From Zygnema circumcarinatum (taxonomy: Eukaryota > Streptophyta > Zygnematophyceae > Zygnematales > Zygnemataceae), in NCBI GenBank assembly GCA_037447605.1, contig CM074808.1:3768445-3789494 (forward strand): 21,050 bases of DNA, given 5' to 3'. This document shows, one piece after another, positions 9,928 to 21,050 of the stretch (the stretch's first letter is position 1; every line of letters begins with the position of its first letter). The notes under the pieces were generated by a model that saw only the letters and a program-made list of their open reading frames with translations, was not told the origin of the DNA and searched no databases. Position numbers and translations under genes: made by a program.

Positions 9928-12900
9928 TTTCTTGCATGAGCAAGCTACAGTGCTGGACTTCGAACATCACATCACATGCTTTCGGTTAATAATGATTTTC
10001 TCACTCACCCCATTATATTCATAAAATCCTCGAACAGAAGTGGAAAGTGCGATGATCGCAGGTTGACTGTCAACAACTTTCATCAAAGCGAATGCGTTCT
10101 CGGTCGGAACTTGTTCCCACCCTATCACTCTGCTCCTCGAATTATCATACGAGGAATTTTCCTGCAAGTTCAGGCCAAGCAGCACTTGAAGATTCATGTT
10201 TCAGAAACAATATGTTCTATGCCTGAAGAACGCTCTTGAAAAAGTCTCACGAACTCTGGTCCTATTATGGGAATAAGCGGTAGAAACTCGCATGAAGTAG
10301 CACAAGAAATAGAAAATACATTTCCAAACTCCATACCAAGAAAGAGAAAAGGTGCGAGTAGAGTTCACCTTCCTTGCATCGCATGATCCTTCAGTCACAT
10401 CCAATAAGTTGGGATATCTGAACTCGTCATTCAATCCCCCCCTTTGAGCAATGTATTCCAAAGCATCGTTAGGGTCTCCCCCTTTACAAGTTGACCCGAA
10501 ACGTGGCATGCAGTCAAGCAGCTGCTGCATGGAGAGCTGCGGACCGGACATGATGTTGTCATTGATGTTGATTGCCATCTGCACTGCTTCCACAGCGCTT
10601 GCTGCCCAGCAAGCAACTGCCAAAGAAAAAAATAAATAAATAAATAAGATGAAAAGAAGGGTTTCGGATGAGATAGGTTTTGTCATAATGCATAGGAAAT
10701 AACATACTGCCTTGTCGGGATAAACAAGAAGATTCAAGGGACTGAGGATTCGAGGGATCCTGGAAAAAAAAATGCTAGTTTTAGGACTAAGAATCCTGAA
10801 TCAAAAAGCTCTAAAGACGCAAAAAATTAGAACATTCTCACACAACTTGTACAGAAAGATCGGCGGTAAACTCACAGCAACTTCGCTGGTTGCGAACTTT
10901 GGTGCTGAAAGGACGCCAATCCACAAAAGTTTGCGGACTTGTAATGCTGTTGTAGCGGAAGAAGGGAGAAAAGGAAACCGTTTCTATGGGTTGGCAGTTG
11001 GGAGCAACGCAGAGAGCTTGGAGCACAGAGCGGTCGATGTATCCGGTGGTCTGAAACAGTCAATTGGAAGGACGGGGGGAGAGAGGAGGAGAGGAGGGGG
11101 CAGGGGGAGTGGGAGAGGAGAGGGTAGATGGGAGAAAGAGAAAGAGAAGGAAGTGAGAGAGAAGGAAAGTGGAAGAGAGGAGGGAGGAGGAACGAAGAGA
11201 AAGGAAGAGGAGGAGAGAGAAAGGAAGGAAATGGGAAAGGAGAAGATGGAAGAATTAGAGAGGGTAAAAGACGTGAGGGAAATGAGCAGAGGAAGTGCGA
11301 AAGGTATCACCTGCTGCACGTGCAAACAGAGGTTCACTGGAGAATGCCCGCTCTTGGCAATAAAATCAACTGACCTCACATCGTTTTTAGATACTGTCTT
11401 TTATAACTTGCAGCATTGTAGAGCTTTTGGGTAACTTTCTTACTCTGCCGTTGGGGGGTGGTTCGTACACAACGTCAGTACAGTTAGTGAAGCGGCATGC
11501 CCAGCATATTCCCAACACTTCATTGAAGCAGAGGCCCGAGGAGCAGAGGCCCCCAGAAACCCAGTTTCCACTCTGATCGCACTTACACCATTTACTGCCA
11601 CAAACAGGTGCCAAAAAAAAATCTATAAACATATAAATAGACATGTATAAGTTGTAATTTTGGGTTTTCAGAGGAGTTCAGCAAAGCATGTATGCATCTG
11701 CAGAGACAATGCAGAGTCCCGGAACTGAATTTTTCTGGGAAATTGCTAATTGCGAAAAAAAGAATTTACAAGAAATCAATATTGGGAGGCGGAGTGGGAG
11801 GGAACATTTCCGTAAAGCTCACTTACTTGCATCTTCTTGGTTTTGTGTCTGCATAGGTTCCGTTTGTGCGATTCTTGCAGCATGTGTCATCCCTCTGCGT
11901 CAAACCTCCATAAAGCCAAACTGAATTTCATCCATGAGCTCAGGAAACTCTGGTGGGTCAAAATTGTGAAAGTCCAGGGAAGCCTACTCGCCTTATAACT
12001 GCAATTTATAACCCAAAAAGGTATGGATCTACATACCGCAAAAGGTGGGGGAATCGTCGCATTCCATATAAGGAAGGGAGGGGGAGGGGGAGGCGGGGGA
12101 AGAGGGCGAGGTGGAGACCTTAAAGGGGGAGAGGGAAAAAAACTGCGGAATGGTGGGGAACGGAAGGAAATTATGAGTGAGTTTGAAGGGGGGGGATTTC
12201 TAGGGGGTGGGTTCTGGGGGGGTGGTCTTTGGGGGGGAGGAAGGACTACTCGTTTAGGTAGTTGTCTACTTACAACAGGACCTAGAATGAGCTTTCGTCT
12301 GACCTCTCTGTCCTTCTCCCACTCCCCCTCTCCCTCTCTGGGAGCCTCTCTCCCTCCCCCCCTCCCTCTCTCTTGCAAGTGTTGATCCCCATTGTTTGTT
12401 TCATGGAACACAACACGGGTGTTGGGAGTCAGTGAAAGATGGTCTCGGTGAACCATGTCATTCAAGGAGGTCGTTGATGCTCTAGGGACGATGTTGTTAT
12501 GGGCGTGCGGGAAGCCATCGTGGGGAGTGAGAACATGGGGTTGTTCCCCCGGGCGGGACTTGGGGCACGTCACAGCGCCAAGGCGGTCGCAGCGGCCGGA
12601 CTGAGTGTTGAAGGCGAGGCTAGGGGCACATGCGAACCACTCCGCCACGCGGCCGTCTTTGCATTCGCAGAAAGCGCTGCCACACATTCCGTTGTGTGAG
12701 AGAAGTGGGGGAGGGGGAGAGGAAGGGGAAAAGGCAGGGAGTGGGGAAGGGGGAAGGGGGAGGGGGAAGAGGGAGGGGGGAAGGGTGGAGGGGGAGGGGG
12801 GAGAAGGGAGGGGGGACGGGGGAGGGGGGGACGGGGGAGGGGGGAGGGAGGAGGGGGGAGGGAGGAGGGGGGAGGGGGAAGGGGAGGGGGGAGAAGGGAG

Positions 12901-14054
12901 GGGGGAGGGGGAGGGGGGGACGGGGGAGGGGGGAGGGAGGAGGGGGGAGGGGAGAGGGGGAGGGGGGAGGGGGGAGGGGGAGGGGGGAGGGGGAGTGGGG
13001 GAGGGGGAGGGGGGAGGGGGGAGGGGGAGGGGGAGGGGGAGGGGGAGGGGAGAGGGGGAGGGGGGAGGGGGGAGGGGGAGGGGGGAGGGGGAGGGGGAGG
13101 GGGAGGGGGAGGGGGAGGGGGAGGGGGAAGGGGAGGGGGAGGGGGGAGGGGGAGTGGCGAGGGGGAGGGGGAGGGGGAGGGGGAGGAGGAGGGGGAGGGG
13201 AGAGGGGGAGGGGGTGGAGTGGAGGGGATGGACGGGGGAGGGGGGGGAGGAGGTGGAGGGGGGGAGGTGGGGTGGGGGGGAGGAAGGGAGTGGGGGAGGG
13301 GGGATTGGGGGAGGGGTGCAGAGGTGGAGAGGGGGCCGGAGGGGGAGGGGGGAGGGGGGAGGGGGGAAGGGGGATGTAGGGAGGGGGGGGAGGGGGGAGG
13401 GGGAGGGGGTAGGGGAAAGAATGGCTGACAACGAGCACAGGAGGAAAAAAGGGAGAAAGCGTATACACATAAATCTTTACCAACGTTACCTTCTAAAATT
13501 CAGAGACTCCCTTCATATTCTATTTTAGGTATTAAAATTAGGTTACATGCGGTGGCTGGCAGCACCTGCATGGCGGCCACGCGGACAGGTCCGGATGGCG
13601 GCCGTCGGGGCGGGCGTGGCAGCACCTTGGGGCTCCGGCCTGCAGCCGTTCGGTACTCCCAGAAACATGCGTTTTTTTCTTATTAAAAATTTTAAGCATT
13701 TCGATTTTTAATTTAAAATACTCAGATCAATCAAGCATTCAAGACTCAGGTGAGTCAAACTTACACTATTTAGACCCCTTTTAAATCCGAACCCGAAATA
13801 AACTTAGAGAATTTTACCATATTTTAAAAAGCGTAATAAAAAAACATGCATGCATGCATGCATGCATTCCACGTGGCTTCTCCAAAATTCCCCACCGTGA
13901 TGACGCCTGCATTGGCGTCAGCATTTTCCCCTGCGACGTATCGCGCGTTGACACGTGTCCCCGGAAGCCCAAAAAATCCACCGGAAATTCCAAAATTCAC
14001 CAAAAATGAAAACAGAAATAGCCTGAATGCCGCATAGCTGGAGGCCCTCTCCAT
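6358..14054 (-). CDS. Secreted papain-like cysteine protease with CBM14-like, EGF-like and LysM-like modules (20 exons)
   Basis: Exons, 5' to 3' on the minus strand: 14054-13896, 13639-13566, 12676-12274, 12118-12037, 11920-11827, 11594-11444, 11352-11311, 11050-10876, 10616-10369, 10161-10009, 9650-9389, 9213-9127, 8991-8845, 8618-8573, 8212-8109, 8002-7884, 7771-7613, 7408-7274, 6998-6822, 6660-6358. All junctions are GT-AG and in phase; total 3120 nt, 1039 residues. Layout: signal peptide 1 to about 37; peritrophin-like modules about 59-130 and 253-310; C1A protease about 375-600; Pro-rich hinge 616-643; EGF-like 647-740; LysM-like 743-1020; Cys-rich tail. No transmembrane segment after the signal, so secretion to wall or apoplast is expected. 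No clear I29 inhibitor propeptide. Likely role: proteolysis anchored on GlcNAc-containing polymers (inference). Weakest parts: exon 1 donor, the low-complexity tail of exon 3 (12274-12380) and the 42-nt exon 7, which can be skipped in frame. The catalytic to LysM half is very secure. Confidence 0.82.
7116..7210. repeat. CT-rich tract in protease intron 18
   Basis: Imperfect CTCCCT/CTCTCC repeats on the plus strand, so purine-rich in the sense RNA of the minus-strand gene. This is opposite to most tracts in the window. Confidence 0.8.
8109..9213 (-). other. Pro-rich hinge and two EGF-like modules of the protease gene, exons 12-15
   Basis: Exon 12 (9213-9127) encodes a Pro/Ser/Arg hinge ([15 protein letters not shown]). 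Exon 13 holds EGF-like module 1 with cysteines at [19 protein letters not shown] and QDQVC. Exons 14 and 15 join through a Lys codon to form module 2 ([15 protein letters not shown], then GGYTCDC and TPICIP). Each has six cysteines in EGF order. No calcium-binding D-x-D/N signature is evident. EGF modules of this look occur next to LysM in streptophyte secreted proteins (recollection, not searched). They probably act as rigid spacers. Confidence 0.85.
8240..8566. repeat. G-rich polypurine tract filling protease intron 14
   Basis: About 330 bp of GGGGA/GGAGAG words with long G runs. It occupies nearly all of the 360-bp intron between exons 14 and 15. Sense RNA is C/U-rich. The plus strand has many G runs of 4 or more and could form G-quadruplexes. 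The long open frames across it are artefacts of stop-free repeats. Confidence 0.88.
9389..11050 (-). other. Papain (C1A) catalytic domain of the protease gene, exons 8-11
   Basis: Start of the mature-type enzyme: TFVDWR, then NQRSC with the oxyanion-hole Gln (residue 390). The exon 8/9 junction splits a Phe codon and gives SCFACWAASA with the nucleophile Cys396; most papains have GSCW, so Phe-Ala replaces Gly-Ser. [11 protein letters not shown] and [15 protein letters not shown] follow as in the family. His541 lies in [11 protein letters not shown] and Asn561 in [13 protein letters not shown]. The full Gln/Cys/His/Asn set is present, so an active peptidase is expected. The last exon ends with a basic KRR segment before the proline hinge, a possible processing site. 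Confidence 0.9.
9757..9921. repeat. GA tract in protease intron 10, ending in (GA)n
   Basis: Imperfect GGGA/GAGA words that become a pure GA dinucleotide run from about 9866 to 9921. It lies between exons 10 and 11; sense RNA is CU-rich. Confidence 0.9.
11076..11288. repeat. GA-rich tract filling protease intron 7
   Basis: Polypurine plus strand (GGAGGG, GAAAGA, GGAAGG words) taking up most of the intron between the 42-nt exon 7 and exon 8. In the transcript it is a long polypyrimidine run just upstream of the exon 8 acceptor. Confidence 0.85.
12306..12372. repeat. CT-rich low-complexity stretch inside predicted protease exon 3
   Basis: Plus strand CTCCCT/CTCTCC words; on the minus strand it encodes an Arg/Gly/Glu-rich stretch ([16 protein letters not shown]) within the modelled exon. 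Purine-rich sense here is unlike most introns of this gene. Either a disordered linker or an unrecognised small intron. Confidence 0.6.
12702..13425. repeat. Giant G-rich polypurine tract (about 720 bp) in protease intron 2
   Basis: Almost uninterrupted purine on the plus strand, built from GGGGGA, GGGGA and GGGGAG words with only scattered single pyrimidines. Sense RNA is therefore a C/U tract of some 700 nt. The first AG after it (12677-12678) is the acceptor of exon 3, so the splice site uses an enormous polypyrimidine tract. The plus strand is rich in G4-run motifs; triplex and G-quadruplex formation are plausible. Very long Gly/Arg and Pro/Ser open frames here are repeat artefacts. Confidence 0.93.
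13845..13875. promoter_or_regulatory. RY-repeat array next to a G-box, first intron of the protease gene
   Basis: A CATG tandem run (13845-13867) contains overlapping copies of the RY element CATGCATG, and CACGTG follows two bases later (13870-13875). RY plus G-box is the composite recognised by ABI3/VP1-type B3 factors with bZIP partners in plants. It lies just inside intron 1. A second CACGTG falls in exon 1 (13952-13957) and a third upstream (14361-14366). The motifs are seen directly; ABA or desiccation control is inference. Confidence 0.45.
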
Positions 14055-14796
14055 TTTTTTTTCCTCCCCTTTTTTGTTTTTTTTTTTTTTTTTTTCTGAG
14101 TAAGTATAGAAGGGCGGCAAGGAGCGAGCGGGGGGACAACCTCGAATAAACGACAAAAAATCGTTCCGTACAAGGTGGCAGCTTACGTCACCGGGGTCGA
14201 AATTCGGCGGCAATGTCGGTGCCGTACAAAAGGATCAGTACTGTACTAAACGACAAAAAGTCTCTGTCCCAACGACCGGGACATACCTCATGGAACGCAG
14301 TTTAGCGTAGTCAATAACCAGGAAATACGGGCAGTTTTCTCCCCGCTGATTGGCTCTCGCCACGTGTATTAAATAAATCCTTCCTTTTTTTTCCAATTGC
14401 CGTAAATTCCACGATAGACGACAAAACGGTACGGCATATTGACCGGGCGGCCTGTGCCGCAACCAATCGGGAGCTGCCGAGTTTCAGAATTAACGGCTTG
14501 TGCGAAAGGGCGGCCAGTTTGTCGTTGTGCGTCCGCTGGCGGCATATCGGCAATATCGCCAACGTATCGAGTTTGAAAAAGTCCAGACATATTCTGACAT
14601 GAGACCAAGTTTGGCTCTAGAGAGATGAACAATTGCCCAACAAATCTTGCCTTAGCGCGTGACTCCCCTTCCAATACCCAACAACACCATGTTCCCTAGG
14701 AACAACATGCGTCCCCTAGCCCCATTTGCGCGGTTGTTGTTGTTGACTCTCATGACCCATTCATGCCTGCCTACCTACCTGCCTGCTATCGCAACC
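14055..14796. other. Intergenic DNA between COQ6 3' end and protease 5' end
   Basis: Both flanking genes are on the minus strand, so this holds the COQ6 3' UTR and the protease promoter. Visible: a poly-T run just upstream of the protease ATG (14055-14095), SBP-type motifs at 14165 and 14222, a G-box at 14361, an AT-rich TATTAAATAAAT at 14367-14378, and several copies of AACGACAAAA (near 14149, 14248 and 14418). No gene seen. Confidence 0.6.
14165..14229 (+). promoter_or_regulatory. SBP-box (GTAC-core) motif pair upstream of the protease gene
   Basis: TCCGTACAA at 14165-14173 is an exact match to the SBP-domain consensus TNCGTACAA. A second CCGTACAA lies at 14222-14229. They are about 110 and 170 bp upstream of the protease ATG. 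SBP factors (SPL family; CRR1/SPL7 in copper response) bind this core. Motif identity is seen; which factor binds is inference. Confidence 0.45.
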
Positions 14797-18217
<3,421 letters not shown>

Positions 18218-19343
18218 GGCTCCAAGCGAGGTAGCTTCTTCCCTTGCAGGCACCTCGCAGGCTTCACATTCTCACTCTGAAAAAAAATCAAAATGAAAAA
18301 AGAAAAATCGAAACTAGTCCATGCTTTCCGCGATGTAAGTAGAAGAAGTGAAACAGAAGAAGTGTTTTCGGAACAAATTCCTGAGGCGAAATTTCTTACA
18401 ATTTTTTTCCAGAATTTTCAAGCCCTAAAATTAAATGTTAAGGGAATGGAGAACGCAGATGAAGTGCGGGGATGAAGTGCGGGAGGAACGAATTCTTGGA
18501 GGTAAAAGTGGTGCTCTTAACGTTCGTAGATGAAGAAGGCACACCTCAAAATGTACAGTCAGATATACTAGCCACGTGGACAAATCAGAGCGCATGACTT
18601 GCCACGTAGACAATAGTCGGCCGGCGACGATCGGTCAAACCGGCAAAATAGGGTGCCCAAATAGGGTGGCAACTTTTCAAGTGCGGCCCTAGAACCAGAG
18701 ATTGTCCACTTTTGAAGGTGCCCATAGGCCCCAAAGGCTAGGGAACTTGCGCTAGAACAACAAAGCAAAGAAAAGAAACAAGAAAAGAAACGAAACATTG
18801 GGGTTGAGCACAAAATGCGCACAGAGCCTCTGATTTGGTACATCTACGCTGGTCAATTGAGGCTGCATTCGTTAAAAAATTCAAAATCTAATAGCATATT
18901 TTTACACAGGGCACTAGCCCAAATTTGTCAGAAACCAAAATTCATGAAAATTCGGGCACACCATCCCTAGAGACAGGCGTGGCGAACCACCGCCCCTTAC
19001 AGAACAAGAGTCAATTTTCAAACCTAATAATGGACATGTCGCCCCTATGTCATACCGTGACACACTGTCACTTGTGTGACGTCACCCCTACAGTCACTCT
19101 AGGACCCTACTGACCACTCCTAGGCCATGTGTGCATATACCGCAACACCCATACATACATATTCACCACATAAATACATTTTAGTCGTACAGAACGGTAC
19201 GGATCTATGGCCTATTATTCCTAACAAAACTATACCCTTCCAAGCACAAACACTTCCTTCTATGTTTAACAAACGCCGCACAAGGAAGGCCTTCCGTTCA
19301 TGCCCAACTTGCTCCCCAACAACTTTCATGCCCTCCTTTGACC
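18218..19343. other. Intergenic DNA between SERK-like 3' end and COQ6 5' end
   Basis: Holds the COQ6 promoter and the SERK-like gene 3' UTR. Visible: direct repeats GCCACGTRGACAA, two AAATAGGGTG copies near 18644 and 18659, a TGACGTCA at 19077-19084 inside a run of GTGAC/GTCAC words (19056-19086), and a CCGTACGG-like GTAC word near 19190. Short open frames here look spurious. Confidence 0.55.
18571..18613 (+). promoter_or_regulatory. Two 13-bp G-box-like direct repeats upstream of COQ6
   Basis: GCCACGTGGACAA (18571-18583) and GCCACGTAGACAA (18601-18613), start to start exactly 30 bp. The first has the full G-box CACGTG, the second the ACGT core only. About 355-395 bp upstream of the COQ6 ATG. 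Confidence 0.45.
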
Positions 19344-19865
19344 CTAGCGCGGCCCCGACAAGTTGTACCCAACAACACTGAGGTCCGTCCCAGAGCCCAA
19401 CCCGGACGAGACAGATGTCACGCTGTGGGCATGCGCCGGCACATCCCAGTCTTGGGAGGAAGCGCCAATTTCCCGGTCCTGCTTCTGCCAAAGGGTCCAT
19501 GTCTTCTCCAGCCCGTCTCCTTGAAGGAGACGGATACATTCCGCCATGCTCGGCCGCATGCTCACATCCTCTGTGAGGCAGAGCAGGGCGACTTGGACCA
19601 TGTCTTCGAGCACCTCCGTTTGGTACTCTCCCTCCAACACATCGATGTCGATGAGGCGGAGTTCAATGTCGATCATTTGGCTCAGTCGGCCATCTTGGAA
19701 GCTCGATGAGAACTGAGAGAAGAGAGACAAGTCCGCAGAGGGGCGAGTTAGCTTAATGAATAGGAGGAGAGAGAACAGAGGAGGAGAGAGAAAAGAGGCG
19801 GGAGACGACAGAGGAAAGAAGGAAAGGAAAGGAGGAAAGAAAGGGGGAGAGATGGGGAGGGGGAA

Positions 19866-19900
<35 letters not shown>

Positions 19901-20854
19901 GAGAGAGGGAGAGAGAGAGAGAATCGGAGGGAGAGGGGGAGAGGGAGAGAGAGAGAGGGACCCACCCAAGATTTCAATCCGTTCTTGGCGTCCGGGTCTT
20001 GGCTGAGCTGCACCGCATCCTTCCCGGTGACAATTTCAAGCAGAAAGACCCCAAAGCTGTACACGTCACTCTTGTCGGAGGTCTGCCCCGTCAGAATGTA
20101 CTCCGGCGCGATGTGCCCGAAGGTGCCCCTAACGGCTGTCGTCACGTGGGTCGCCACGTCATCCATCTCCACAGCGAGCCCAAAGTCCGCAACAATGGCT
20201 TCGTACTTTTCGTTCAACAGAACGTTCGCCGCCTGCCCAAAGCATGCAGAATTTCCATTCATAAATTCTGAAGGTTCTTTACTTCTGTTTTTGTTGTTGT
20301 TGTTGTTTTTGTTTTTCAAAACAGGGTTTACAAATACATGCAGATGTGTGTGTGTATGTGTGTGGTCAAGGAATTGGAGGGTTTTGAGCAGTTTTAGGGT
20401 TGACGCATACCTTCACATCTCGATGAAGGATTCGAGTTTCGCAGTCATCGTGCAAGTAAGCAAGTCCTTCCGCAGCTCCAATTGCAATTTTCCGCCGAAG
20501 TTGAAGAGATAGAGGAGGAATGTCCCGGGCCCGATCTGCGCATTCATCCAAACCACCAACTTAGTGAGGGGGGAGCCCTGAACCCAGAAAAGCCCAAAAT
20601 ATGTGCTTGTCCCAAGATCTCTGCTCTTGCAGAATGCTTCCTTAGGGTTTCAGATTTTAGGGTTTCTTTCGAAAAAACTCACTTTGAAGATGGTCCCGGA
20701 CCGAGCCATTGACCATGTAAGGGTTCACCATAATTCGTTCGCCCCTCTGAATACAAAATCCCTCCAACTTCAAAACATTTCGGTGCACCGCTCGACTGAT
20801 AAGGTCGATTTCATTCAAAAATTCCATCATTTGTCTCTTTCCAACGCGTTTTTC
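19344..20854 (-). CDS. SERK-like LRR-II receptor kinase, C-terminal four exons (partial)
   Basis: Exons on the minus strand: 20854-20683, 20535-20411, 20232-19966, 19712-19344, joined in phase (GT-AG). They encode the kinase from just after the catalytic-Lys region to the stop: E-x-x-x-I of helix C (FLNEIDLIS), [41 protein letters not shown] (RD type), [64 protein letters not shown], and a tail ending NLSGPR. The activation loop and the LSGPR tail are typical of SERK/NIK-type LRR-II kinases, co-receptors that pair with large LRR receptors at the plasma membrane. The Gly loop, catalytic Lys, TM and extracellular LRRs lie to the right of the window, so SERK versus NIK/CIK cannot be settled. The 253-bp last intron is mostly a CT/GA tract. 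Confidence 0.87.
19753..19959. repeat. GA-rich tract filling the last intron of the SERK-like gene
   Basis: Imperfect GAGAGA/GGGAGA/GGAAAG words, CU-rich in the sense RNA, occupying most of the intron 19713-19965 between the donor and the acceptor. Confidence 0.88.
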
Positions 20855-20935
20855 CTGCAAACAAGAAAGTTTCGGATTCGGTAAGCAAAGGCAGAATTTT
20901 CCTAAATGGGACTTAACTTGAAAGGAATCCTGAGA

Positions 20936-21050
20936 GGGTGAGGGCAGGGAAAGGGAGGAGGAGGGGAGGGTGGGAGGGTAAATGAGGGGAGGGGAAGGGG
21001 GAGAGGGAGAGGGAGAGGGAGAGGGAGAGGGAGAGGGAGAGGGAGAGGGA
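20936..21050. repeat. GGGAGA hexamer array at the right edge
   Basis: GA-rich sequence resolving into a near-perfect GGGAGA array up to the last base. It is the reverse complement of the hexamer at the left edge and probably lies in an upstream intron of the SERK-like gene. Confidence 0.9.

Larger units (their letters stand above)
11444..13639 (-). other. Two peritrophin-A/CBM14-like Cys-rich modules of the protease gene
   Basis: Module 1 is built from exons 2 and 3 and module 2 from exons 5 and 6. Both start with a CC pair and share the spacing C-x15/16-C-x3-C-x-C-x10/11-C-x12-C-x7-C, with G or FN in the places where peritrophin-A domains carry them ([12 protein letters not shown] in module 1, [13 protein letters not shown] in module 2). 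This spacing fits the CBM14/ChtBD2 pattern, which binds chitin in animals. The match between modules is what identified the GC-rich patch 13566-13639 as an exon. Exon 4 supplies a Ser/Pro linker between them. Assignment to CBM14 is from cysteine spacing only; another six-to-eight-Cys fold remains possible. Confidence 0.55.

Noticed and set aside
11887-13528. Very long Pro/Ser-rich and Gly/Arg/Glu-rich open frames (250-530 codons) on both strands
   Set aside because: They exist because GGGGA/GGAGAG repeats contain no stop codons in any frame. Only the parts at 12676-12274 and 12118-12037 show Cys-rich or linker content with splice sites in phase.
13867-13872. Alternative exon 1 donor (GTGGAA at 13872-13867) joining directly to protease exon 3 in phase
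   Set aside because: Also in frame, but it skips the 13639-13566 exon that supplies the missing first cysteines of the peritrophin-like module. Kept as the competing model.
18290-19120. Short frames upstream of COQ6
   Set aside because: No recognisable domains and no splice-phase links. COQ6 exon 1 with its Arg-rich presequence at 18217-18164 is a sufficient 5' end.

Overview
ORGANISM. Nuclear DNA of a streptophyte (green plant lineage). The evidence is an LRR receptor kinase with plant-type LRRs and an RD kinase, a second kinase ending in the SERK-type LSGPR tail, a mitochondrial COQ6, many short GT-AG introns, telobox motifs (AAACCCTAA) in introns, and G-box, RY, as-1 and SBP-type promoter motifs. 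The EGF+LysM secreted architecture and the huge CT/GA microsatellites make me favour a streptophyte alga or bryophyte over a flowering plant. I cannot name the species. LAYOUT. 1-100: CTCTCC hexamer array. 406-716 (+): last exon of an acid-lipase-family protein. 717-2002: intergenic/promoter DNA with an exactly spaced as-1-like element and two identical 12-bp G-box palindromes. 2003-5716 (+): two-exon, 1160-residue LRR receptor kinase of the LRR-X/EMS1 type. 5717-6357: convergent 3' ends. 14054-6358 (-): a 20-exon gene that I rebuilt by splice phase; most of its exons have no start codon and are not visible as ORFs. It encodes a 1039-residue secreted protein: signal peptide, two peritrophin-A/CBM14-like Cys-rich modules, papain-like cysteine protease, Pro-rich hinge, two EGF-like modules, four LysM-like modules. 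14055-14796: its promoter with SBP-box motifs. 18217-14797 (-): nine-exon COQ6 (483 residues). 18218-19343: intergenic. 20854-19344 (-): last four exons of a SERK-like receptor kinase running off the right edge. 20936-21050: GA-rich hexamer array. HOW IT FITS. Three of the five genes concern the cell surface or apoplast: a large LRR receptor, a SERK-type co-receptor kinase, and a protease carrying chitin/peptidoglycan-type binding modules at both ends. COQ6 is housekeeping. The most novel item is the CBM14-papain-EGF-LysM protein. A second striking pattern is that introns are filled with polypurine/polypyrimidine tracts, usually with the pyrimidine strand in the sense RNA. LIMITS. All identifications are by eye; exon borders rest on GT-AG signals, phase agreement and motif continuity, not on transcripts.
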